From assembly GCA_022601335.1 (NCBI GenBank), contig JAJACV010000011.1, forward strand, positions 1-57,735: DNA of 57,735 nucleotides, given 5' to 3'. The DNA is from Chlamydiota bacterium (lineage in GTDB: Bacteria > Chlamydiota > Chlamydiia > Chlamydiales > JAAZZY01). A model generated the notes under the pieces. The model had not been told where the DNA came from. It saw nothing but the letters and a program-made list of their open reading frames with translations, and ran no database searches. Below, one piece after another: positions 28,916 through 37,515 of the stretch; the stretch's first letter is position 1, and the number at the start of each line of letters is the position of its first letter. Both the position numbers and the translations under genes were made by a program.

Positions 28916-29380
28916 ATGTCTTTTCAACTTAAGAAAAATGCTATCGCTGTTTTATCTCTTTTCTTAGTTGGTTGTTCACACAGCCAATCGATAGCTCTTT
29001 TTGGACCTAAGGTTTCGGTTTTTAATGAACCCGTGACGCAGAATAGCTTAGCTTCAGTGCATGTTAATACTCCTGATCCACTTCATCAGTTAAACCCTCA
29101 TGGACAACGCCTACATATTTCTTGGCGCATTCCAAGAAGTTATCAAAAAACGCATTTAAGAGGCGTTTTGAAAGTGCAATTTAAAGTTCCTAAGCAAATA
29201 GAAATCCCTTTTCAAATAACAAAACATTTAGGACATTTTACTTACCAAGTCATTAATGAAGATTATTTCGAACAGAAAGGAATTCTTTCTTATCAGGTTC
29301 AAATTTTCGAAAATAATCGCGAAATAGCTCACTTTCAAAACAAAATGTGGGCAAAACTTGTAGATTTAAACCCAAAGTGA
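28916..29380 (+). CDS. Small predicted lipoprotein of unknown function
   Basis: The 154-residue product has a signal peptide with a basic start (QLKK), a hydrophobic core and a lipobox LVGC with Cys20 as the lipid attachment site. The mature part contains a beta-rich region with RLHISWRIP, LRGVLKVQFKVP and FTYQVINEDYF, and no family I can name. The ATG at 28916 is chosen because it begins a proper lipoprotein signal; the frame is also open from TTG 28862, inside the end of the preceding gene. It sits between two membrane-anchored kinase-like genes. A hairpin overlaps its stop codon. Confidence 0.75.
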   Translation: MSFQLKKNAIAVLSLFLVGCSHSQSIALFGPKVSVFNEPVTQNSLASVHVNTPDPLHQLNPHGQRLHISWRIPRSYQKTHLRGVLKVQFKVPKQIEIPFQITKHLGHFTYQVINEDYFEQKGILSYQVQIFENNREIAHFQNKMWAKLVDLNPK

Positions 29381-29402
29381 AGCGATTACTGCTTCGTACT
29401 TT
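29374..29402 (+). terminator. Hairpin overlapping the lipoprotein stop codon
   Basis: AAAGTGAAGC (29374-29383) pairs with GCTTC (29391-29395) and, past a two-base bulge, ACTTT (29398-29402). The loop is GATTACT. There is no T run directly after it, so termination may be partial. Confidence 0.45.
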
Positions 29403-29409
29403 GAATCAT

Positions 29410-29438
29410 TTGATTTTAATAGAATCCTCTCATAGAAT
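29410..29438 (+). promoter_or_regulatory. Putative promoter of the WaaP-like kinase gene
   Basis: TTGATT (29410-29415) and TAGAAT (29433-29438) are separated by 17 bases, about 38 bases before the start codon at 29477. Confidence 0.5.
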
Positions 29439-29476
29439 GAGCTTTCCATATTTATATTAAATGAAGTGATTTAACG

Positions 29477-30352
29477 ATGTTTAAGAAAAAAATGAAAATA
29501 GCATTTGCAGTAGGCTTTGTAATGCTTGCCCTTTTTGCTTTTGGAAAGTTTATCTTTACTTATCCAGATGATTATTTTCAAATTGGCATGAGACACTTTA
29601 AAAGTGACTCAGGATTTAAGTATCAAGTCAAAAAGGGTTATACCTCGATTTCTAGAAATGACGCTTCTTTTGAATCCATTGAACCTTTGTTATCAAACCC
29701 TGAAAGTGCTTTTGTCAATTCAGAGGATTGGGTTAAAGACCAATATATTAGAAGTATTGTTGTCTGTGAAATTCAAGGTAAAAAATATCTGGTGAAAAGG
29801 CATTTGAACTATAAGTTAGACCAATATTTTTTACACAATCCCTCGAAAGCATTAAGATCTTTTTACTATGGATGTAAACTAGACTCAATGGGTATAAAAA
29901 ATCCAAGATCTATTGCAGTTATTGAAAAACGCAGGGGACTTCTTCGTCTCGCATCCTATCATGTAATGGAATTTATACCGGGTCTTATCGGAGATGATTT
30001 TTTTAAAACTCAAGATCCTCAAAGTCCAGAACTCAGAGAAAGTATTGCTAAATCTGTTGAAATTGTAAGAAAACTCGATGAAGCTAAAATTATTCACGGA
30101 GACTTGAGAGTAAAACATTTTTTTTACTTAGGGAATGAACCTTACGTTATTGATTTAGACACAGTTCATCATTACCGGTTTAGAACAAGTTTTTTTGTAA
30201 AAAAACAAAACTTCAAAGATTTAAAGCGTTTTGTACTTGGAATGAAAGCTAACCTCAAAAATGAAGATTATGAATATTTTGAAAAACTCTATTCTTCTTG
30301 TATGAGAAAAAAACCAGAAGAAGAACTCCTTGTAAAATATAAAAAAAAGTAA
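29477..30352 (+). CDS. Membrane-anchored LPS kinase-like protein (WaaP/Kdo kinase family)
   Basis: WaaP-type enzymes phosphorylate sugars of the LPS core. The 291-residue product has an N-terminal anchor (about residues 8-27) followed by a kinase-like fold: a Lys in YLVKRHLNYK (Lys107), SFYYGCKLDSMGIKNPR (about 128-144), SYHVMEFIPG (160-169), the catalytic HGDLRVKHFF (207-216) with Asp209, and VIDLDTV (224-230) with metal-binding Asp226. The HGDxxxxHF pattern is like HRDCYICHF of E. coli WaaP. Known WaaP proteins are usually cytoplasmic-facing peripheral enzymes, so the TM anchor is unusual. It has its own promoter and lies after the PI4K-like and lipoprotein genes. Confidence 0.75.
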   Translation: MFKKKMKIAFAVGFVMLALFAFGKFIFTYPDDYFQIGMRHFKSDSGFKYQVKKGYTSISRNDASFESIEPLLSNPESAFVNSEDWVKDQYIRSIVVCEIQGKKYLVKRHLNYKLDQYFLHNPSKALRSFYYGCKLDSMGIKNPRSIAVIEKRRGLLRLASYHVMEFIPGLIGDDFFKTQDPQSPELRESIAKSVEIVRKLDEAKIIHGDLRVKHFFYLGNEPYVIDLDTVHHYRFRTSFFVKKQNFKDLKRFVLGMKANLKNEDYEYFEKLYSSCMRKKPEEELLVKYKKK

Positions 30353-30427
30353 CTCTGGTTTTTTAACAAATCTATCTTTTTATCTCTCTTCTCGATATAA
30401 TTTCTCTTTTTTAAAGAGATTATTTCA

Positions 30428-31795
30428 ATGATTAAGAGCACTCACTTTTTGAACCAGCTCAGTAATTGGGTATGGAGCTATCCTCTTTTACTTTTGCTTG
30501 TAGGAACAGGCTTGCTCTATAGCGTTTTATTGCGAGGTCTCCAATTTAGATACCTCTTCTACTCCATTAAGCTTATCTTTAGCCGACATGATGAAACAGC
30601 ACCTGGAGATGTCTCTCAATTTCAATCTTTAATGACAGCGATGTCTGCAACGATAGGCATTGGCAGTATTACCGGAGTTGCAACTGCTGTTGCAGCAGGA
30701 GGTTTAGGTGCTATTTTTTGGATGTGGATTGTTGGCTTTCTTGGAATGGCTACTAAATATGCCGAAGCTATCCTAGGCATTAAATATCGTACCTTAGATG
30801 CAAACGGACAGATGAGAGGGGGGCCTATGTACTATTTAGAAAAAGGCCTTGGTTGGAAAGGTCTAGCACTTCTATTTGCTTTAGCCGGTTCTATTGCTGC
30901 CTTGACCACGGGAAATATGGTTCAGTCAAATTCAGTGGCAGTAGCTTTCACTCATTATGTTTCTATTGACCGAATTTGGATAGGAATGGTTCTCTCTCTC
31001 CTAACCGGTATTGTCCTGCTTAAGGGCATCAAAAGCATTGCTTGGGTGACAGAGTACCTAGTCCCTTTAATGGCCTCTATTTATATTATAGGGGGGCTTG
31101 TAGTTATCTGTATTAATTACCGACTGATCCCTCAAGGTATTTACCAAATTATTCATGCCGCATTCAATAAACAAGCTGCATTTGGTGGTTTTTTAGGTTC
31201 TTCTATTCTTTTTGCTATGCGTATGGGAATTGCTCGAGGCATTTTTTCAAATGAAGCGGGTCTTGGTAGCTCTCCTATTGCATCTGCTGCTGCCAGAACA
31301 GACCATCCTGGAACGCAAGCTATGATTTCAATGAGTGGTGCGTTTATTGCGACCTTTATTGTTTGTACCATTACCGGTTTAGTTATTGCCGTGACAGGGG
31401 TGCTCGGACAATTTTCTGCAAATGGAATAGCTCTTAATGGATCCAGCATGGTCATTCATGGCTTTAACCACAGCCTTCCCGGTAGTGGTTGGCTCGTCAC
31501 TATAGCTCTAATGATGTTTGGGTACACAACAATTTTAGGCTGGGCATACTACGGCGAAAAGTGCTTTGAATATCTTTTTGGAAGTCATTCTATTTTCTTT
31601 TATAGAGCGCTCTACACGACAGTTGTAGCTCTTGGAGCTGTCTTAGGACTTGATTTCATCTGGAGTGTTTCAGATATAAGTAACGCTTTGATGTGCATAC
31701 CAAACCTTTTGGGTCTCATAGGATTGGCATTTGTTGTAAAACAAGAATCGGATTCTTTTATTAAGGGAATTAAGCCGAGTAAAGTAAGAACTTAA
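30428..31795 (+). CDS. Sodium:alanine symporter family protein (AGCS)
   Basis: AGCS carriers import alanine or glycine with Na+. The 455-residue protein has about 11 membrane segments and the family motifs GVATAVAAGGLGAIFWMW near residue 80, MWIVGFLGMATKYAEAILGIKYR, RGGPMYYLEKGLGWK and the conserved GIARGIFSNEAGLGSSPIA near 275. A TATAAT box (30396-30401) lies upstream with no good -35. The stop codon overlaps the convergent valS stop (TTAA). Sodium coupling fits the predicted Na+ V-ATPase 5 kb upstream. The exact amino acid cannot be read from the sequence. Confidence 0.93.
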   Translation: MIKSTHFLNQLSNWVWSYPLLLLLVGTGLLYSVLLRGLQFRYLFYSIKLIFSRHDETAPGDVSQFQSLMTAMSATIGIGSITGVATAVAAGGLGAIFWMWIVGFLGMATKYAEAILGIKYRTLDANGQMRGGPMYYLEKGLGWKGLALLFALAGSIAALTTGNMVQSNSVAVAFTHYVSIDRIWIGMVLSLLTGIVLLKGIKSIAWVTEYLVPLMASIYIIGGLVVICINYRLIPQGIYQIIHAAFNKQAAFGGFLGSSILFAMRMGIARGIFSNEAGLGSSPIASAAARTDHPGTQAMISMSGAFIATFIVCTITGLVIAVTGVLGQFSANGIALNGSSMVIHGFNHSLPGSGWLVTIALMMFGYTTILGWAYYGEKCFEYLFGSHSIFFYRALYTTVVALGAVLGLDFIWSVSDISNALMCIPNLLGLIGLAFVVKQESDSFIKGIKPSKVRT

Positions 31796-34608
31796 ACATT
31801 TAAGATTTTTTTGAGTTTGTCTTGGATCTGTTTCAATTCCTCTTCTTGAGTTTTGAGAAGCTCTTTTTGTTTGTCTACAAGTTCTTTGGGAGCTCGCTCT
31901 ATAAAGTTCGGATTCGCAAGCTTTTTATTCAAAACTTCTAAATTGTGTTGGCGTTTCAAACTTTCTTTTTCAAGCCTTAGCTTCTCTTGCTCAATAAGCT
32001 CTTTTGGAAGAGGAATCGAGATATGATTTTCATCGCAAGCGCCTGAACTAAAAAAATGAGCCTCACACTTAATATTAAAAAAAGCTTCTTTCATGGGCAC
32101 AAGCGATTGAATCATTGGAAGGTTTTCTTGAATAAAAGCTGTCTGAGGTCCCTCAAAATAAAGATCCGTTTTCACACTTGGAGCTATTTTCATTTCTCCT
32201 CGAATATTTCGAACTGTATAGATAATTTGCTGAAGAAATTTAAATTCGTCATTGGCTGAAACAAATAAATTTTCATGCTTTAAGTCGGTTGGATAGGGCG
32301 CTGTCATGCAACTTTTAGAGCGCATGGCGCTGAGAGCCTCAGAGGCATATGTTTCCATGTGTTCATTATGAGGAAATTTATCCATGATACTTTTTAAGTG
32401 TTGGAAAAGCTCTTCAGTAATAAAAGGAGCCATCGGATGTAAAAGGCGAAGAGAAGAGGAAAGCACTACAAAAAGAGTCACTAACTTATTATGCTTTTCA
32501 ATGCCATTGCCCACTTTATCGAATAGGTAGGGCTTTGCAATTTCTAAGTAGTAGGCACAGAATTCATTCCAGTAGAAGTCATAAGCTTTTTGAGCTGCTT
32601 GATCAAATTGAAAACTATCTAAACTGGTAATAACGCATTGTATAGCTTGGCTTAATTTATGAAGAATCCATCTGTCTTCAAGCCTCAAACTCTCTAAATC
32701 TAAACCCTTCTTTAAGCCCTCAGTTTCTTTGAGGTGTATTAGAGCAAACCTAGCCCCATTCCAAATTTTATTTGTGAAATTTTTATACTCTTCAAACCTT
32801 CTTCTATCTAGATCTATTTGTCGAAGCTGGCAGGATGTAGAACATAGGGCCATACGCATGGCACAAGTGCCGTAGAGATCAATGATTTCCTTGGGATCAA
32901 TGGCATTACCTTTAGATTTGGAAATTTTTTCCCATTTAGAATGCACCTCTTTTGGAGGTGTTTTCCCTAAGTCGTATTCTTGGCGCTCTTGAGGATCAAC
33001 GTAGTTAATCATTCCATCTTTACTTTGTCTCCAATAAGATTTTCCGTAAATCAAACCAGTAAGGATCACATCAGAAAAGGGGAGTTGATTCATAGAGTAT
33101 TCACCCATCATAAGCATGCGGGCTACCCAGAAAAATAAGATATCATTTCCAGTAATTAACAAGCTGTTGGGATAGAATTTATGGAGATCCGATGTCTTTT
33201 CAGGCCATCCAAGAGTGCTAAAGGGCCAAAGGGCTGAGGAAAACCAAGTGTCTAATACATCTTCTTCACGTCTCCAGTCTTGTGGGTTTTCAGTTACTTC
33301 TTTAGGCTCTCCATCATCAATATGGCAAATGATACGATCAGGGTCCTCTTTGTGGTACCAAATAGGTATCCTGTGCCCCCACCAAAGTTGACGGCTAATG
33401 CACCAGTCTCTTAAATTATCTATCCAGTGAAAATAGGTGTTTTCCCAATTTTTAGGGTGCAGTTTAACGTCACCACTCTGCACAGCTTTTTTAAGCTTTT
33501 CAGCAAAAGACGTCATTCTGATAAACCATTGCTTAGAAAGATAGGGTTGAATAATCGCCTTAGAACGGTAAGAAACGCCGACTCTATGTGTATAAGGCTC
33601 TACTTTAACTAAGTAGCCTTCTTGTTTAAGTTCTGCTACGATTGCCTCTCGCGCCTCTTCCATTGAAAGACCCTCATACTTCCCCCCGTTGTCATTGATT
33701 TTTCCATCGGGAGTCATAATATTAATCATTTCAAGGTGATGTCTTTTTCCAACTTCATAATCATTTGGATCGTGAGCAGGAGTAATTTTCACAACACCTG
33801 TGCCAAAATCTTTATCAACGTAGTGATCTAAAAGAATAGGAATTTCTCTAGAGCAAAGAGGTAAAATTACTTTTTGCCCAGCGTAAGGGGTGTACCTTTC
33901 ATCTTTTGCAGAAATAGCAATAGCAGTATCTCCCAGAAGTGTTTCAGGACGGGTGGTTGCAATCGTTAAAGATTTTGAGCTACCAACAATGGGGTACTTA
34001 ATATAATAAAGGTAATCTTCTTTTTCTTCATACTCTACTTCATCATCAGCAAGAGCGGTTTGAGTAACAGGATCCCAATTAACTAAATAGAAGCCTCTGT
34101 AGATAAGTTTTTCATCGTAAAGCTTTTTGAACAAACTTAAGACAGCTCGATTTATAGAAGGATCCATAGTAAACTTCAGGCGACTAAAATCACAAGAAGC
34201 TCCTAATTTTTCGATTTGTTTAATAATATTGTCTTTATGAGATGTGCTCCAATCCCAGCAAAGTTTTTCAAAATGGTCTCTTTTGACATCGGCTCGCTTC
34301 TTATTTTCTCTGCGTATTAAATCACGCTCAACAACGGCTTGCGTAGCAATACCTGCATGGTCCGTTCCCGGTAACCACAGAACCTCGTAACCTTGCATGC
34401 GTTTGTACCTAGCAATAAGATCTTGAATAGTTGTTCCAAGAACGTGGCCCATATGCAAAATTCCAGTGACATTGGGAGGGGGCATCACAAGAGAGAAGGG
34501 TTCTTTTTTTGATTGAGGATCTGCTTCAAATAAGCGATTTTCTTTCCAAAAAGAGTACCACTTATCCTCTACTTCTTTAGGATTATAAGCTGTTGGTATT
34601 TCGTCCAT
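31792..34608 (-). CDS. valS: Valyl-tRNA synthetase
   Basis: ValRS charges tRNA-Val and edits misactivated threonine. The 938-residue class I enzyme shows PPPNVTGILHMGHVLG with the HIGH-type HMGH at residues 52-55, the editing domain (TTRPETLLGDTAIA, DFGTGVVKITPAHDPNDYEVG in parts), WCISRQLWWGHRIP and the KMSKS-type KISKSKGNAIDP near residue 560. A C-terminal coiled-coil arm rich in Lys and Glu ends the protein (about 870-938), typical of ValRS. It corresponds to CT302 and lies between the V-ATPase region and pknD as in Chlamydia, though with extra genes on both sides. Confidence 0.99.
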   Translation of the reverse strand: MDEIPTAYNPKEVEDKWYSFWKENRLFEADPQSKKEPFSLVMPPPNVTGILHMGHVLGTTIQDLIARYKRMQGYEVLWLPGTDHAGIATQAVVERDLIRRENKKRADVKRDHFEKLCWDWSTSHKDNIIKQIEKLGASCDFSRLKFTMDPSINRAVLSLFKKLYDEKLIYRGFYLVNWDPVTQTALADDEVEYEEKEDYLYYIKYPIVGSSKSLTIATTRPETLLGDTAIAISAKDERYTPYAGQKVILPLCSREIPILLDHYVDKDFGTGVVKITPAHDPNDYEVGKRHHLEMINIMTPDGKINDNGGKYEGLSMEEAREAIVAELKQEGYLVKVEPYTHRVGVSYRSKAIIQPYLSKQWFIRMTSFAEKLKKAVQSGDVKLHPKNWENTYFHWIDNLRDWCISRQLWWGHRIPIWYHKEDPDRIICHIDDGEPKEVTENPQDWRREEDVLDTWFSSALWPFSTLGWPEKTSDLHKFYPNSLLITGNDILFFWVARMLMMGEYSMNQLPFSDVILTGLIYGKSYWRQSKDGMINYVDPQERQEYDLGKTPPKEVHSKWEKISKSKGNAIDPKEIIDLYGTCAMRMALCSTSCQLRQIDLDRRRFEEYKNFTNKIWNGARFALIHLKETEGLKKGLDLESLRLEDRWILHKLSQAIQCVITSLDSFQFDQAAQKAYDFYWNEFCAYYLEIAKPYLFDKVGNGIEKHNKLVTLFVVLSSSLRLLHPMAPFITEELFQHLKSIMDKFPHNEHMETYASEALSAMRSKSCMTAPYPTDLKHENLFVSANDEFKFLQQIIYTVRNIRGEMKIAPSVKTDLYFEGPQTAFIQENLPMIQSLVPMKEAFFNIKCEAHFFSSGACDENHISIPLPKELIEQEKLRLEKESLKRQHNLEVLNKKLANPNFIERAPKELVDKQKELLKTQEEELKQIQDKLKKILNV

Positions 34609-34634
34609 ATATCTATGAGAGTTAAAGCAAACCA

Positions 34635-34676
34635 GGATATCAAAAGTAGAAAAAAAAGTATATTGAAACGATATCC
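34635..34676. repeat. Inverted repeat upstream of valS
   Basis: GGATATC (34635-34641) and GATATCC (34670-34676) are perfect 7-base inverted arms separated by 28 bases, in the 91-base gap between valS and the upstream gene. Could be a regulatory site or chance in AT-rich DNA; no T-box features were seen. Confidence 0.3.
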
Positions 34677-34699
34677 AGTTTTTACGTTAAATTTTAAAT

Positions 34700-35776
34700 T
34701 TAATGTAGGACGGCATGGTTTCTAAAAGTTGTTGGAAAATTATATGTACCTTTTTCATCTTTGAAAGCGGCTAATCTTTCTGGAGAGGCTATCAATGAGA
34801 AAAGGTCAGGTAAATTAAATTTTGGATCAATTTGATAAGTTACTTGAGCTTTTTTGGAATTCCAAAATGAGGTTTGAATATCCATTTTTTCTTCTACGGA
34901 GATGTATAAAGCCTCAATGGTCTCCTTAATAGAGGTTAGCATCTTTCCTTGCTGGTGGGAAATAGGTTGATTGAGGGAACATTCTGCTTCAAAATCACTA
35001 TGGCGGTAGCAAGTCATTGCTACTTGAGGGTTATTCTTATGTGAAATCACTATTGTATCAGGCTTAGCTTGGCCTAACAGATAAGAAAATGTATTCGACC
35101 AAGTTGATTGTTGTTGAATGTTCAAAGAGTCAGAATAAAGCTGAATTGTTTTTTGAATAGCTGATTTAGGGTGAAATAAATTTTCATCTGGTCTGATCTT
35201 ATAAAATAAATGGCGATTATCTAAGAGAGACAGAGCTGTTTCAGGGATAGAGGTTTCTTTGTGAAAGGATAGAGAAACAAGGTCGGAAATAATATAAGCT
35301 GCTACTCCTGTTACCAAAGTAAGAGCTGCTATCGAGCTCCAGTACTGTGTGTCAAAAGTAGAAGCTGCTGATTGCAGTCTTCTCAAGGAATTTGAAAAAA
35401 TTGATCCGCCTGAGACTGAGTTTTTAGAATCATTTGAAGAACCAAAGGGGTTTGAAAACAGGCTTAAAAAAGAAGTGGTAAATGGATAAGCTATTGTTTT
35501 TTTAACTTCAGTACATACAGGAGCTTCTAGAGGACTATTTGGCTTTTCATTGATTGATTTGGGTTTATCTTCAGGGGGAAGTCTTTCTACGAAGCTTATT
35601 AACTCCGAGGGGGCTGGAGCTTCAGTCGTTAAAGGGTTTGGGGTATTAGTTTGAGAAGGAGGCGCAGGGATATCAACATTTTCAGGTGACTCAGGATCTC
35701 GAAAGGGGCGATATCTTGAAGAGTCCATAGAACTTTGCAAAGATAAATAATGCCCACTACTACCTGTTACGTGCAT
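34700..35776 (-). CDS. Hypothetical protein, proline-rich N terminus and one membrane segment
   Basis: I do not recognise a family. From the ATG at 35776 the product is 358 residues. The first 100 residues are disordered and rich in Pro, Ser and Glu (PAPPSQTNTPNPLTTEAPAP). A serine/glycine-rich part follows, then one hydrophobic helix (about 147-166, AALTLVTGVAAYIISDLV), then a 190-residue C-terminal domain. AGGAG five bases before the ATG at 35776 selects this start over the ATG at 35800. It lies upstream of valS on the same strand. The layout recalls a membrane-anchored secreted or inclusion protein, but this is inference. Confidence 0.65.
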   Translation of the reverse strand: MHVTGSSGHYLSLQSSMDSSRYRPFRDPESPENVDIPAPPSQTNTPNPLTTEAPAPSELISFVERLPPEDKPKSINEKPNSPLEAPVCTEVKKTIAYPFTTSFLSLFSNPFGSSNDSKNSVSGGSIFSNSLRRLQSAASTFDTQYWSSIAALTLVTGVAAYIISDLVSLSFHKETSIPETALSLLDNRHLFYKIRPDENLFHPKSAIQKTIQLYSDSLNIQQQSTWSNTFSYLLGQAKPDTIVISHKNNPQVAMTCYRHSDFEAECSLNQPISHQQGKMLTSIKETIEALYISVEEKMDIQTSFWNSKKAQVTYQIDPKFNLPDLFSLIASPERLAAFKDEKGTYNFPTTFRNHAVLH

Positions 35777-36163
35777 ATTAACTCCTAATTTGACATGCAA
35801 TATACTTAATAATTTCTTTAAAAAAAAGCTGATTTTATTTTTTTCGTCGATCCTGAATTAGAATTTAAATAACGAAAGAGACATCTTGTGTAAAATTCTC
35901 AAATTAAAGAAATAAGGCCAGTAGATCAGGTTCATGAGCCTGCGATGACCTTTGATGAGTGCTTTTGGGGAAAATAGTTAGTTTAAACAAGACCTCTGTA
36001 TTCGATGCCTGAAGTTTTTGTACCTACCTTAATTGGCCGCAATATTAAGTTAAAAAATTTTGTTTACAAAGAAATGCTCCTTGAGAATAAGGAAATTTAG
36101 AGATCAATGATAGGAAGCGAAGTCTTATTAGGGGTCTATTACTCTTAAAATCAAGAGGAGAGC
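35777..36163. other. 387-bp divergent gap with possible gene remnants
   Basis: No full gene is seen. Two short frames look protein-like: an open stretch ending at 35977 with the peptide RPVDQVHEPAMTFDECFWGK, and an ATG frame at 36005-36100 (31 residues, MPEVFVPTLIGRNIKLKNF...). They lie in different frames and may be decayed coding sequence. The right end holds AGAGGAGAG before the start at 36164. Confidence 0.4.
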
Positions 36164-37291
36164 ATGCGTAGCAAAAACTTTATCATACCCATGATATTTT
36201 TAGTCTTTGCCCTTTGTATGGAGGTGCCACTTTTATCATCTGCCCTTAATTTGCAGGTGCTTAAAGGTGAAGTCTCTGTCGTTGAGCAAGGAGAGGGGAC
36301 GAAGATCTATGCTTCTGATAATAGTATTATCACTTATAATGCGTTTAATGTCGAAGGGCAAGAAACAATAGAAATTATTCAGCCGAGCGAAGAGGCTACG
36401 TTGATAATTCAGATTGAATCGAATGCACCTACTGAAATTAAAAATCGCTTAATTGCTAATGGGCATGTCTATATTATTAACCCTTATGGGATTTTTTTAG
36501 ATAAGACTGCTCATCTTGAAAAGGGATCCTTTCACTTAATTGGGGCTGAAATTCAAACAGAAAACATTCACGAGAATTTTAATCCAGCTCCTTCCACAGG
36601 GGATATTGTGAATCACGGATGGATTGAAGCTGCTAAGCAAGTGAGACTTGTAGGTAGACATATTGTTAATTCAGGGATTATTTCTGCAACTGACTCCGTT
36701 CAACTGATTGATAATAACGCAAAAGATCAGCTCTCCGTACTTCATACGGGGCTTATTGAGGCAAAAGAAGTCTTTATTGAAGCCTATAAAGGAACGTGTG
36801 AAATCTATGGCCGTATAGAGGCCAAAAATAGAATCGATGGGCAGTACGGAGGCAAAATTTCAATTCAAGCTGAGCATATTAGATTAATCGGAGCCTATTT
36901 AGATGTATCAGGGGATTTTGGAGGGGGATTTGTTAACTTAGGTGGCGATTTGCTAACGAAGGGACAAACCTTTAAAGCTAAAAGAACATCTATTGACTCG
37001 ACTTCCATTATAGATGCGAGTGCTATTGTGTATGGTCCAGGAGGAGAGGTCTTAGCCGGATCTAGAGAACTCACTTCTTTTGACGGAGAAATTTTTGCAA
37101 AAGGCGGTTTGAAAGGGGGAGACGGTGGACTTGTTGTTACAACCAGTCTCAGTCAATTAGGAATTTATGTGGGCACAGTTCATGTTAATGCAACATCAGG
37201 CCTTCAAGGATCTTGGATTCTTGATCCTCTTTCCAGAAAAGAAATAGAGTTAAATAGTGAGACAAATAGATGTTTACAAGTCAAAAAATAG
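36164..37291 (+). CDS. Haemagglutinin-type secreted protein with TPS domain
   Basis: The 375-residue product has a signal peptide (about 1-27) followed by a filamentous-haemagglutinin N-terminal (TPS-like) domain: a beta-helix pattern with NAFNVEGQETIEIIQPS, NGHVYIINPYGIFLDKTA (the conserved NPNGI-type turn), ISATDSVQLI, repeated short glycine turns and a closing GSWILDP. Such domains normally lead long adhesins exported by a TpsB transporter, which is not present here. The frame stops at 37291 beside an A6 run; one added A would fuse it to the next frame (see 37270). AGAGGAGAG before the ATG gives a strong ribosome binding site. Confidence 0.75.
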   Translation: MRSKNFIIPMIFLVFALCMEVPLLSSALNLQVLKGEVSVVEQGEGTKIYASDNSIITYNAFNVEGQETIEIIQPSEEATLIIQIESNAPTEIKNRLIANGHVYIINPYGIFLDKTAHLEKGSFHLIGAEIQTENIHENFNPAPSTGDIVNHGWIEAAKQVRLVGRHIVNSGIISATDSVQLIDNNAKDQLSVLHTGLIEAKEVFIEAYKGTCEIYGRIEAKNRIDGQYGGKISIQAEHIRLIGAYLDVSGDFGGGFVNLGGDLLTKGQTFKAKRTSIDSTSIIDASAIVYGPGGEVLAGSRELTSFDGEIFAKGGLKGGDGGLVVTTSLSQLGIYVGTVHVNATSGLQGSWILDPLSRKEIELNSETNRCLQVKK

Positions 37292-37515
37292 AACCCTCTT
37301 TATGGCCTTGGGCTTATTTAAACTCTATTGAGGATCAAAATACAACTCAATGGGTTGAATTAAGAGACCAAACTCAAGTTTTGTATAATTTAAATGGAAT
37401 TGGTTCGGAGCATGATGTTCGACATACATTTGAAGATATGTACATTGACTTAGCTAAAGATGTTCAAAAAGGTACAGAATTGTCTATTCGTTGTGACCAA
37501 CCTTATCTGTCTTAG
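37270..37515 (+). pseudogene. Probable frameshifted tail of the TPS-domain protein
   Basis: This 81-codon frame overlaps the end of the TPS-domain gene in the -1 frame. A single extra A in the A6 run (37282-37287) would make one frame of 450 residues in which QVKK continues as IEPSLWPWAYLNS. The tail, with TTQWVELRDQ, HTFEDMYIDLAKDV and KGTELSIRCDQ, has no family I know. It could instead be a small separate gene starting at the ATG at 37270, but that start has no ribosome binding site. It ends sharing 4 bases with the pknD stop. Confidence 0.5.

Noticed and set aside
34685-34701. AT palindrome at the end of the proline-rich gene as a terminator
   Set aside because: TTAAATTTTAAATTTAA is symmetric but made only of A and T and overlaps the stop codon; such stretches are expected by chance in this AT-rich DNA.
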